From the NCBI RefSeq assembly GCF_910592395.1, contig NC_088322.1, positions 6,569,431 to 6,629,430 of the forward strand: a stretch of DNA of 60,000 nt. The letters are read 5' to 3'. Made by a program: the position numbers and the translations under genes. Below the pieces are notes generated by a model. It saw only the letters and a list, made by a program, of their open reading frames with translations. It did no database searches and was not told the DNA's origin. Below, piece by piece: positions 22,245 through 33,303 of this stretch. The stretch comes from Lineus longissimus. Its lineage: Eukaryota; Nemertea; Pilidiophora; Heteronemertea; Lineidae. Each line of letters opens with the position of its first letter. The first letter of the stretch is position 1.

Positions 22245-23335
22245 CGGCGTCTTCGAATTGTATTGATACAGGCGTCAGCAGCTGTGCTGTGTGTGGGCGA
22301 GATTGGCGTAATTCATCGTATGAGGCTTCGTCGATGATGTTGACCGATGCTCCGGTGTCGATCATGAACTGCATAGGACAGGTGTTCAGCTTTATGCGGC
22401 ATCGTGGTAGGCGAGTTTTCGACTGAGCTACGTTTCTAACTGAGTATACGTACTCATCATCCGACTCTAGATCTACTGGCCGAGTTGATGGTTCACTTTG
22501 GATGGCGTTCGCACGTGCTTGTCGTTGACTTTTCTGGCAAACCTTGTTGAAATGACCGACTGTACCACAGGCGCTGCAGTCTTTGCCTGTGGCGGGACAA
22601 CTTGCATCATTCTTATGATGGCGTGTGGAGCTGCCACAGAAGTAGCAGCTCTTGTTGTTTCGCAAAGAGGGCTGCTTTCGCGGGTTGGTCGTCGTGTCTG
22701 GTTGCGAATCGTGCTATTGGGGTTGATATTTGGAGTGAGACCGTGATCTGGGCTGTGGCCTGTGTTGTTGATGACCACCTCGACTTCGTTGTCGGCCTCT
22801 GCCGCGGCTAGCTGACCGTTGGACGGCATTCACGGAGGCTTTAGTGGCGGATTCCACTTTGTCGGCTTGTTTATCACTGAGCTCCAAAGCTCGGGCAGCA
22901 GCGCAAAGATGAGCACGCAAGGATGATCTGGTCGTTTACTTCCTTGTCGACGTCTGTAAATCCACAGGACTTGGCGAGCTTGCGAAGCCTTGTGACGTAG
23001 GAGTCGATTGACTCACCGTGATCCTGGTTGCACTGTCTGAACGTGTATACTTCGAAAGCTGTGTTCGTGCGTGGCGTGAAATAGGTCGTGAGGGCTTTGG
23101 CAGTTGTGTCGAAAATCCTTTCATCACCAGTGGGGTCTGGCACCGTAAGTGCTTCAAAGATTTCATCGGCATCTGGGCCTGCATAGTGAAGCAGTAATGC
23201 TTGCTTTCTTGCTGCGTTTGTTATGTTCATGCCAAGGAGTAGGCGCTGCAATCTTGTTAACCACTTTTCCCATCTGGGCCCGATGTTACCATCCTGAGAG
23301 AGGTCAAAAGCTGGGAAGGTTGGGAGAGACGTCAT
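22207..23335 (-). pseudogene. Gypsy gag-protease remnant
   Basis: The capsid-like part begins MTSLPTFPAFDLSQDG at 23335, followed by a helical Gag region with YVTRLRKLAKSCGF. A frame change near 22900 leads to an Arg/Gly/Ser-rich basic stretch, and another near 22690 to the nucleocapsid knuckle CSACGTVGHFNKVC (CCHC) and the aspartic protease motif FMIDTGASVNIID. Compared with intact elements all modules are present but not in one frame. Confidence 0.88.
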
Positions 23336-23492
23336 GATGCACTAGGAGCTGTGTGCATGCACTGGACAGTGTGGAGCTTTCACTAAGACTGAGGGCGAGA
23401 TTCAGCTGAGAAAAGTTCAGATTTTGGCCTAAATGTCATTGCTTTTCATTAAAATCGGTAGTTGTGCTGTTGCTTGAGACGTTCTTTAGCAT

Positions 23493-23503
23493 CCTCGTCG
23501 CCA
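23493..23503 (-). other. Primer-binding site, tRNA-Ser type
   Basis: On the minus strand TGGCGACGAGG is complementary to the CCA-terminated 3' end of eukaryotic tRNA-Ser(GCT), followed by a partial match. It lies 21 nt inside the 5' LTR boundary, farther than usual. Confidence 0.7.
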
Positions 23504-23524
23504 GATGTAGGATTGATGGTCCTC

Positions 23525-23695
23525 TGATCATGAAGATTCACGTTGGATAATAGAACATAACATTTATTACTGAGATCATCACATTGGCTACATTTAGAAA
23601 TACTTCCGGTTCCTGTTAGTGTCATAGACATCCACTAGAGGAGAACCTAAGGGTAAGTGGGAACTGAACATGAGCATGGATGCTTGGACACTACA
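23525..23695 (-). repeat. 5' LTR of Gypsy-type element
   Basis: 171-bp partner of 18880-19050. Near-identity of the two LTRs contrasts with the many coding lesions inside, so either insertion was fairly recent from an already defective source or the LTRs were homogenised. Confidence 0.9.
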
Positions 23696-25020
23696 ATTCC
23701 TGTTGACGATGTCGGCGTTGTTAATGAAAACAGTGGTTCGATGCAACTTCTATTTGTTTTGTGATTGTATCTCAGAAAATCTCAGAAACAAGGATGCAAA
23801 CAATGGGATCATCTCATTTAGGACTGTATCAAATTTTGACAGCAACGAGTGAATTTATAAGTCCGCCAATATCCAATGACTGATTCTCAATCTGGTATGT
23901 TTGTCACGACAAATTGTTACGGGATATATTTCATTCTTTAACATGCCATGAGGCGCAAGCGCCCGCCCGCCCAGAGTTACAACTCGTGGTTGCGCCAAAT
24001 AACGGTGTGCCACGCGTCGCGTGATATCAAACTGATATGGCTGTGTCATGTGGCGCAAACTCGAATAATGCTGAGCCCTCGTCCGCATACAGGGAGCTTT
24101 CGTGGCTGTGCCACTTCAAATACGGCTGGCCCAAATAATGCTTTGCACTATTAGTCAGTGTGCGGCTAGCATTATACGATACCTCTTTTAATAAGTATAC
24201 GTATCATGCTGATGCAGCGATTGTTTTTCAACAGTAATTTTGCTGCTAGGAGATTGTGTGTGCGATTTAAGAGGCGTTTTGGTGGAGCGAAATTGATTTG
24301 TCGACAGCCGCTTCATATACATTTGTGCTGCAATTTACGGTCGGTCCTAACGAGGTCCAAATTTTTGGCAGGGGAAGGAGCGTGTTAACTGACCCTGGTT
24401 AGCGAGAATACATTGCCTAGACGCTAACCATTAACATTACCTTTATCAAGTTGACATCAAGAAGGATGACGTGTTAATGTACATTTTATTATTTCATATT
24501 ATCAGCCATTAGAAGTAACAATTCACCGCAAGATTACAGCAAGTCTAGTCTGGTCAAGTGCCAGGATTAGAAGTTCCGGAATGAAATACCAGTGAAATGA
24601 AAATGTTTATGTTTTTCCCTAATCAAAATGACCCAATCATACCGATGTTATAGGGATGTTTGCTACCAGTATACAGCGTATATACAATTCGTAATAATCA
24701 TCAAAGTTGTGTCTACCGGTTGTCCAAGTTCAACACAAAAACACAAATAATTTACAAGATTAAAACTACAAATTAAAATCGTACATTAAAATTGAATATA
24801 GCTTTTCGCGATTCACAAAAGTTCGGAGACGCAGCATTTTTACGGTCACATTTCATCCATACAGATTATAATACAGACTAACGAATGAAAACCGCGGCCG
24901 GCGGTGGGGAGATTTTTGTTAAAAGTTAACTATTTGATGTGGGGATTGTCCCATTTACAAGCCTAGCTGCCATTGACAACCACGGACTGAATCGTATACA
25001 AGAAAAGTGTCCCATGCACC
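23696..25020. other. Intergenic region, no gene seen
   Basis: AT-rich, no recognised coding sequence. On the minus strand an AATAAA (TTTATT at 24485-24490) lies about 530 nt beyond the stop of the DED/coiled-coil gene and is a candidate polyadenylation signal. Confidence 0.5.
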
Positions 25021-28000
25021 TTATGGTTTAAGAACCAGGTTAACATTTGCCTCAACCAGATCACGTTTCAGTTGCGAGCGTTCAGTTTGCCACTCTACCA
25101 GAGCGTCCCAATGCTGGTTCTCCAAAACTCTAATTTTATTTTCAAACCCTGTTCTCAAAATCGATTCTTCTTTTCTCTTATTCGATTCTGCATTAACAAG
25201 TTTGTCCTTGTAAACATCAATGATCTTTTGCATCTCGGCCATGTTGGTTTCATACATTTTCTGTTGTTCAGACAGTTGAGTCGCAAGGGTCGCTTGCATC
25301 TCGCGTATCTTACTCTTGAAGTGCTGGACCTTCTCATCGCAGATCCGTTCATTTTCTTTCACCCGTTGCTCGCACCTCCCCTCCTGCCCGCGGAAGTTGC
25401 CGTCCATTATTGCTCTCTGCTTGTCACACTCCGAAGCAATAGTCTCTTTCTCTGCTCGCAACTTAATATAGGCTTCGTTGAGTTTTTGTTGCGACACTTC
25501 CCAGGTATGTCGGTTTCTTTCCAGCTCTGCCTTCTTCTCACTTAGTTCCGTCTCAAGTCTTTCCTTGTCACTTGTTGTCTGTGACTTTGCCAATAAAAGT
25601 TTGTTCCACCAGCTTTGGTGATCCTCTTTATACTTTGATTCTAGATCTTTTATAGTCTTTTCAAGGGATTTCGTGATAGCCGTCTCATCCACAATTCTCT
25701 GTTTGAGCTGCATGATCTCTCCTGTAAAAATACACAATGTATAGGTGTCAGTTGAAAGAAATTTAACCGAATTCCGGTCAGGTTTTTTTAATCGGAAGTG
25801 TTTTAAGTAAAGAAATCAGTTCGAGAGCAAACCTCTGTAATATTATACATATGTGCATGGACAAAACAAACAAAGAGTGAGACCTCTGATATTGTACATT
25901 TGTACATGTGTGCATGTACAAAAGGTACATGTATATAGAGCAAAACCCTGTTATATCATACATGTACATGTGTGCATATTGAGGACAAAATGTGTAGAGA
26001 GAAAAACCTCTGAGGCATTAGAGATGTGTGCACATTTTGGACAAAATGTATGGCAACTGTATTCCTTCTGGCATGTCTAACACAGAAGGTTGGTTATAAG
26101 AAGCATCTTTTGTGAAATATGGTACCTTGAAAGAGAGGATCCGCCACACTTAAAATCCTATATTATGCTACTGACAGCACCTTTTAAAAAGGCCAACTAC
26201 GTTTCAGACTACACGTAGAGTCGCCGTAAATAATATTTTGTCTAAAAGGCTTTTGTACCTGATATTTGATCACGCAATCGTTTATATTTACCATTCACTT
26301 AAACCAAATCTTTAAACTCGAGACATATTATTTTAATTTCCTATCATCGTGTACGTATCCGCTGAACAGCCGAGCTTTATTCTCGATCAACTGATGTGAC
26401 CATCGTGAATCAATAAATGTCTCCGTTCTCCTTAGTTCCCGTTACTTACTTTCTTTCGATTCAGAGTCCCTCACGTTGGAGGCTTCCAATGCCAGGATAT
26501 CATATTTCAATTTACCATCCACGAAACTATAAAGTGCCTTTGAACTCTGAAATACAGAAAATATACAAAATAAAACAATTTGGTAATATCAGAATCTTAA
26601 AACGATTTCTTTAACAAATTATTCTTCTGAGAGTGCATATTAATCACCCGAAGATGGCCAATTTAACCCCGCTGCTCCTACATATAATCCCCCTTTAAAT
26701 CAGTTGGCAGAGCAAGTGGGAAATATTGATGAAATCAACAAAGACAAGCGCAGATGAGTGTTATTTTTTGCGCCAACCAATATATCAAGGGGCAACTATG
26801 CGGCGGAAACGACTTGCACCTGATTCTGCGGATGTGATGGCGAAACTCGCTGATTTGGCGAAAATTCGCCATACGGGTATTCTTGCCTACTGCTGACCGT
26901 GCAATCAAGTCACCTGGGGACCACTAACAGGACCAACTTGCAGTACACGGGCCTGTGATTCACATATTGAAGATGCCTGATTACGAGTGCTACTCACCTC
27001 CGATTTATGCGCTAGTTGATCGAGATAAAGCTTGATCACCACCAAGACATCTTGTAGGAAAGCGAAAGGGCCTCCTTGCCTGTTGTATGCACTTCCAGCA
27101 ACATTCTTGTCAATATTTTGGGACAGTGTAATTAGGCGCTTTGTTTCACCGTCATGCTGCGAATTGAAGCGCTGCAAAAAATTATGGAAGGATAACGACA
27201 TGTGAATATCCCTAGCGAACAGTTGCCTGTTTCCTTTTGGGGAGGGGCATGGGGTGGGGGCTCCACAAACGCATATATATTGACACGATTGGCCTACAAA
27301 TGAAGGTATATGTTTGGTGACGTGGTGCTGGGATGGAGAACTACATATGTAGCTAGAATGCTGTTGGTAGGGTGTCAGAGCCGCTTTCATTGTTTTCTTG
27401 TGCTTAATTACCGCCGAGAGTCAGGTGACGGGTTTTGCAGTCGACTGATAGACTGACATCATCGAGGATTAACCTCGGTTACATAATACTTGAGAGCTTT
27501 AACTGGCACTGGTTTTTCACACAGCTGTATTTTAAGCAGACAGCTACCACGATGATGTCGAATCTCAAGCCAATGATAACGTCCAGTAGGCCCCTAGGCC
27601 TCACATCCGACAATCGGTATTGTAATGCGCTGCAGCATACAGTGAAATAACATGATATTAGTAACTGAAAACACGGCCCAATGAACTTACCATTATGCCT
27701 GAAAGACAAACAACTGTCAACAAATAGACCTTTGTAAATTCTCTTTTTTTCTTCAAAATGATTTTTACAATACAATTTTGGCGGATTTCGAAATTTGTAT
27801 TGACCGATTTCTAGATAATAAGTAATATCTCCACCGTTTTTATTTTGAAGAATCAAGGTCACATTATTCGTGAAATCCATGACACTGAATTTGAGTTACT
27901 ATTCTAATAGTTTAAGATTCGTACCTGAAGCGGGGTGGCCCCTTTTTCTGTAATGGAGAAAAACGAAATCTGAGGAATAAATTGGTAAAAAATAGTGAAC

Positions 28001-29486
28001 AACTGTTCTTCAACCCGAAAAATTACCGAAAACTTGCTCTGATGGGTTATGATATCAGCATGATAAAGAAAATGTAAACCGTATATATTTGTTGAAGTTG
28101 CAGTATTAGTGAAGAACACCCAAATGTGTTCAAATGTGAAGTGACAGGGTAGTACCCAGTCCGTCATGAATTGATTCCTCATTGTCAAGATTTTCAAAAT
28201 GGTAAACTATTTGGTGAATTTCAAATATTTTGCTGCAATGTGAATGCGTGTGCGTGTGTGCCGTATGTGCGTGTATAAGGTGCGAGTGTTGCGTGCGAGG
28301 ACTTGGATCGACGTCGGTACTGTGGGCCCGAGGTCAACAAGTGTAGGGCTATATCCCTGCGCCAGTTCGTTAATCACTTGTCGAAGGGATCCCTGCAAAA
28401 TAATATGAGTCCTTTGCATTAACCAATGACTAAAGTATGTCTGCCTTGCAGCCCTACATTTATTGTCACGTGCCGTGCGAGAACTAAATGCCGCCAAAGT
28501 GCTCGAGTCACTGAATTACCGTATTGTTTCAGAAGTTCGTCCTCCATTTTTTCGATTTTTGTAACCAGGTCTATCCTTCCTATCCTCTCGAGTAATCTCG
28601 TACGCAGATTGACATAATCTCCGATCGCGATGAATTCTTTGCTGAAAAGACATTTGATATCTTAGCATACTTCCATACCATGTAGCCTAAACTTGAGTTT
28701 TCATTTCGCCAATTACAGCTTAAAGGGATACTTTAGGCAGGAGCGAGATAGGCCAGATTAAGCTACACGAAGTCATGTATCTCACAGTCATCGGCACTAT
28801 TCACAGTATTGTTAAAGGAAGAATTTTATCACAAAGTGAAACTACTGATCCAGTCTCCTAGCTGTGCATAATAGGCACACGGAGACCACTGAGATCCTGC
28901 CAATAGTCCCCATTTAATCATAGTCAGTCACTGTATTAATGATATTCACACATGCGTGGTTAGAGCATTTTCTACTTCCAGCGAGGAACTCATCCGTAGC
29001 CTCCACTCAAAGAAGTCCATGAGGCGGCGAGGTGAAGTTGAAAACTTGAGGGACAAGATGAATCTTGACGGAGACATTTGTTATTTTACGCAGCGTTGTT
29101 CACAGACAGTTGACTTGGGCGCGAAACTCTCTTTAAATCGCTTCTACGGGCAAAGATATTTAATGGTAACATCAGTCAGTGTTCATTGATACCCTCTTGT
29201 CATTGCTAACCGTGTGGGTGGAAGGTTTAGACAGTAAATACCAGCTGATACTGAGCTGAAAATATGCTGATTTTGGTGACAGAACTCTAGGGAAAAGAGG
29301 CGTTTACCTTTCCATCGGGTACCACAAATGCATGAAGTGCTCAATCTTCTCCTCCTGCTGTTTATTAATGATCCTGTACTCGCGGAGGAGACATTTCAGG
29401 CCATTCACCTCGTCCGTACTCAGGCTCCCTTGAACCTCAAACAGGACATTCATGTGCTGATCACTTTCCGCCTTTACTATTTTTTT
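25021..29486 (-). CDS. Death-effector-like domain plus coiled-coil protein
   Basis: Exons in transcript order: 29486-29308, 28641-28520, one of two tiny exons (27947-27925, 23 nt, or 27698-27691, 8 nt), 27171-26998, 26546-26450, 25721-25021 (stop TAA). All are GT-AG. Total is 1,281 or 1,296 nt depending on the small exon, both divisible by three; without either the frame breaks. First two exons: a helical module (FEVQGSLSTDEVNGLKCLLR; LLERIGRIDLVTKIEKMEDE) with the spacing and final-helix motif of death effector domains. The last 230 residues form a charged coiled coil (KSKIREMQATLATQLSEQQK). The 5' end is uncertain: the 29486 border is an acceptor, and the first in-frame Met is 12 codons in (MNVLFEV). 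The DED call suggests a scaffold in death or immune signalling; this is inference. Confidence 0.7.
25828..26062. repeat. Diverged ~60-bp tandem repeat in DED/coiled-coil gene intron
   Basis: Four imperfect units sharing ACCTCTG...ATACAT(GTACATG)TGTGCAT...GGACAAAA (near 25833, 25882, 25945 and 26008), in the last intron of the DED/coiled-coil gene. No coding potential. Confidence 0.6.
27691..27698 (-). other. Predicted 8-nt microexon
   Basis: On the minus strand GCATAATG is bounded by a good polypyrimidine tract with CTTTCAG upstream and by the strong donor GTAAGTTC downstream. Its length (2 mod 3) joins the phase-1 end of exon 28520 to the phase-0 start of exon 27171, adding Gly-Ile-Met. Confidence 0.55.
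27925..27947 (-). other. Predicted 23-nt alternative exon
   Basis: On the minus strand, preceded by TTTTTCTCCATTACAG and followed by the donor GTACGAAT. It also has length 2 mod 3 and would add EKGATPLQ. Inclusion together with the 8-nt exon would shift the frame into a stop (GCA TAA). Confidence 0.5.
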
Positions 29487-29844
29487 CTGGAAAAGAATAC
29501 ATGATAGGATATTACCAGTACTTCTATTCTAAGACCTCCATTAATTAACATTTTAACAATACAAGAAAAAAGCCCAATCGATGCATTTTTCTCTTCAGAG
29601 ATTCCATCGGCCTGTAAAGCCTCTGGATCAATTCTAAAAACTCCTGGAAACTGTATGAGATTTTAGCAGATAGAGTAAGAATTTGGAAAAAATGCTGAAT
29701 TTGAAAAATTCTGAATTACCACAGATTGTGACGTGGTTAGCACGTCGACCACTTCTCCAGGTATACTTCATTTATAATTTACAGCGTAACCAGTTGTAGG
29801 ACGCAATGTGAATGTAGTTGTAGAAATGTATAATAAAACAATTT

Positions 29845-31152
29845 TCAACATGCCTCTGCATCTTCGAAGTCTTCCTTATTCTTCTTTCTTTGTTCTTCTT
29901 CCGTCATCGCTGAATCAAGTTGATTCTGAAGTCGATGTCTTAGCGTTATCTTCTTTTGCAGTTCCGTCTCAATCTTGACCTTCTTTTCTTCAAGTTTTGC
30001 CCTGGTTTCGGTGACCTTCTGACCTTCCCTTTCTGCGCCCTGATTGGCTGATAACGCAGCTTGCTGCTTTTCTGTGTATTCTCGAACTAGCTCTATAGCA
30101 ATCGTCTCCCTGTTTTCTAGAGCGGCAATTTCCTGTTGTGCTTGAATCAGATTTCTTTCAGCCACATCCCTTTCCCGCTCCGGCATCACATTCTGGCGTG
30201 TTATTTTCGCAGCTTTGTCATATGAGTCGTCTGCTTTTTCGAATTTCTCCTGAAATTCTTTGACTTCTTCTCTCTTTGATGCCAATTCGGTTCGGATCTC
30301 CTCCAGATCCGCCTGCGCTGCATCCAGGAGATTTCCCACCGGATCATACTCAGTGGCCTTCCATTCCATCTCACGTTCTTCCAAGTCCTTGAACTCACTT
30401 TCAAAATCCCCCATCTCACACTCAAGAGCCTCAACAGAAACCTTCATCGCCTGATACTTCTTCCGCGCCTTGCTTACTGCAGAAGAGGCTTTTGTGCATT
30501 CTTCATTCAGTTCTATCAGCTTCTCCTTCATTTTCTCTTTTGCAGAGTCGCGTTCTGTAGCAAGAAATGTATCAGTAAAGCATTTAGGGTGACAACATCC
30601 CTCAAATTGAAAATATAATAGTGGGTCGGGATTCATGAACAGATTGCTTTCAATAAAGCGTGCACGAATGTACCGTTTCTCTAAAACTGTTGTGATACAG
30701 TGCATGCTTTCTTCACCATTTGATTTAAAGGCTGGGGATGTTTGGCAAGCCGCTCGCCGAACTAGCATTATCTTTTGTCCTGTTTGGTGGGTCGCTTTCC
30801 GAACAATACCGAAAATCACCGCTTGCCAAAAAGGTAAAGAATGCTTCCCTTTTTGGCGAGCCGGAGACTTCAGAACATTCTGAAAGTATAAGCCAATCAC
30901 AGATCAGTGACGTAATAATGGAATTTAAAATGTGATCTGATAAGTAATAAACACATTGGGTACATTGCTAAGGCCCTTCGCGATACATCCACCAGTGTTA
31001 CTGACCGCGTTGCCAATGATAACACCTTTAATTATTGTAAAAATGGCCGAGCAATGAATTGATAGTTTCGTTTTGGGTGTAAACTCTTACGCAAGATGAA
31101 GAAAATGATTTTACATACCCTTCCGGAGACGGATCCTATTCTGCTCAGCACT
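29845..31152 (-). CDS. Coiled-coil protein, 5' end unresolved
   Basis: Two exons are clear: 31152-31119 (34 nt) and 30554-29845 (stop TGA), joined GT-AG in matching phase. The product is about 247 residues, almost wholly charged alpha-helix (IELNEECTKASSAVSKARKK, AKLEEKKVKIETELQKKI), ending KNKEDFEDAEAC. No domain other than coiled coil was recognised. An upstream exon candidate (31430-31460, beginning ATGAAAGAAGCAAAAC on the minus strand) has good splice borders but incompatible phase, so it may be 5' UTR or unrelated. The gene lies just upstream of the DED/coiled-coil gene on the same strand; whether they belong to one longer transcript cannot be decided, but the stop codon argues against it. 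Confidence 0.6.
30668..30785 (-). repeat. Dispersed repeat, shared with 58577-58712
   Basis: In the intron of the minus-strand coiled-coil gene. Inverted relative to 58577-58712, sharing GGCGAGCGGCTTG, ACCAAACAGGACAAAA and GTATCACAAC.GTTTTAGAG. Confidence 0.7.
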
Positions 31153-31858
31153 CTGAAAATGTAACGGATTCAATTACGGCAGTTTCACCTGAACAGTGTC
31201 ACCTTCGGTCAACTTAGATCTATTCTACCGGTTATAAATGTAGTTCTAATACAACGCCTTTATACATATTTTTTAGGCAATCATATAAAATATAACGGCA
31301 ATGAAACTAAACTAATGAATTTTACAGACGGGAAATAGTTCTGATGATTCCAGGCGGGATTTAAGATGGCAGCCAATATCGACGACACTTTATGCGATCA
31401 GAATAAAAGAAGTTCTTACCCAGCCTGACATGTTTTGCTTCTTTCATGCGCTGAAGTGAAGAACATTCACATTATAATGCACGTAACAATCGTCAAGACA
31501 TCATCACTGATGAGACATAATGTCACCGCGATAGCATCGTGACAAATTGTTATATCAGTCTTTGCGTAACTTCAGTTGGGTTATCCACATCATGATCCTG
31601 ATTTAATGGGTACTAAAACTGCGTCTTCTGTCTTTCTACAGATTTGAACTTTTTAATTAATATGGACCGTTAATCCGATGGTGTCAAGCCGGTGCGATTT
31701 TTGGCCGGCGTATGCTATTTTTCTTGACCTACATGTAATTGTCAGGAACAACGCCAAGGAGTACTAAAGGTGCATGGTTATAGAAACCTATTGCTGTTTG
31801 GTGTACGCCAGCCCAATACCAAGCATGAATTACTGAACTTACTAATAGAAAGTAATCT

Positions 31859-33303
31859 ACTTTCTCGCTGCTAACGTCCAACCAGATCTTTACATAGTGC
31901 ACATTTGTAGGCCCGTAATGCGATAATTTTTAGGCTTTCTACACTCCTCTAGTATTTGAATGTGAATACCAAGAGCCACTATTGCCAATGACGCTGCTGG
32001 TCAATCAAGTATAGGCCTAAAGAAATTTACTCCCGTCGTGGGCCTACCAATATGTACACACACACTGGCTTACTACAGTGGGCCTTACACTCTAGTTTTT
32101 CACTCCTAACGTCCAGCCTCATCTTTACATAGCGCACATTTCTAGGCCCGTAATGGGATAATTTTAAGGCCTAGCTTCTATCTATACTATAATGCGCGTT
32201 GTGGCCGCTAAATAGGAGGCGATTTTTGTTTCAAAATTGGGCCTCGAAAATGCGTCGAATTCTTGCAACTTTTGGTTTCGTAGGTGTGGATCATAAGTAA
32301 GAGTGTCACTGAGGGTGTCATACGTCGAATATCTTGGTGGTTTTGGAATAAATAAGAACTATTCAGAGAGCACGTCGACTGGAGAGCTCCGCTCATTCTC
32401 AAAAGCATACACAAACTTCACGCATATTCTCCCTGCCACATCAGTATTAGCTTCCAGCACGTATGTAGTACTATACAACCTGGTCCATGGTGCAGGGTAT
32501 AAGCAGGGAGATTATTGATTAACCTGTTCTATTTTAGTTCTATTCGAGAAACACTGACCTGAGTGATAAGGCAAATTCTGCAGAGTGGCCTACCGGAACA
32601 TGCAGTCAGGGTATCAATAAACAGTTATGCCAGGATGGACAAAATATGTACAGTGGCCAGCGCTTGCTCTTTGTTTTATTCTTTACTGACTGATGTTGTC
32701 AGTTTGAATTGCGTTCTGCATCTCTCCATGCGCCTGGCTTTGGTCCGACAGTGGCATTGGGTACGGGAGTGGGTAGGTGATATGCCTAATATGTGAGGGT
32801 CTTATTTGGAACAGGACCTGCTGTCACTGGTCTCAATGCATTGTGCAAAATAGCGTACTCCAATCAATCTATTGGGGGTTGCATGTAGATAGCATCAGCA
32901 ATAAGTCCCTAAATGCAGTTAATTTCGTGTTTAACCTTTAATAAAACTTCAGTAACGTTAGAAATTTAATGTAGCTCAATCATCGTGCCCATTTAACTAA
33001 TGTATATTACATTTCAACTTTGCCCGCTCCATGGGTATATGCTAGTATTTCCAATGGCGCTGCTTGTCAATCGAATATAGGCATAAAGAAACTTACTCCC
33101 GCCGTGGGCCTACCAAAATGTACACACACACTGGCTTACTACAGTGGGCCTTATACTCTATTTTCTCACTCCTAACGACCAGCCTGATCTTTACATAGTG
33201 CACATTTCTAGGCCCGTAATGGGATAATTTTTAGGCCTTCGATATTGCCATTGACGCTGCTGGTCAATCAAGTGCAGGCCTGAAGAAACTCACTCCCGTC
33301 GTG
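31859..33303 (+). repeat. Copies of a dispersed repeat family
   Basis: Several partial copies with the conserved blocks GACGCTGCTGGTCAATCAAG, CTCCCGTCGTGGGCCTACC, TACACACACACTGGCTTACT and TCTAGGCCCGTAATGGGATA, at about 31859-31950, 31984-32175, 33051-33240 and 33243-33303. A further piece continues at 35127-35185, beyond the TIR insertion. Non-coding and not assigned to a family. Confidence 0.65.

Larger units (their letters stand above)
18880..23695 (-). mobile_element. Degenerate Gypsy-type LTR retrotransposon
   Basis: 4,816 bp bounded by 171-bp direct LTRs (18880-19050 and 23525-23695) that begin TG and end CA on the minus strand. A polypurine tract abuts the 3' LTR and an 11-nt match to the 3' end of tRNA-Ser lies inside the 5' LTR. 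Order gag - protease - reverse transcriptase - RNase H - integrase identifies Metaviridae/Gypsy. The coding region is broken by several frameshifts, so it is inactive. Flanking bases show no obvious 5-bp duplication (CTGTC on the left, ATTCC on the right). Confidence 0.93.

Noticed and set aside
28207-28395. Possible exon GSLRQVINELAQGY after a TTTTGCAG acceptor on the minus strand
   Set aside because: Its phase does not fit the preceding DED exon (it gives a stop) and it runs into TG-repeat DNA without a good donor.
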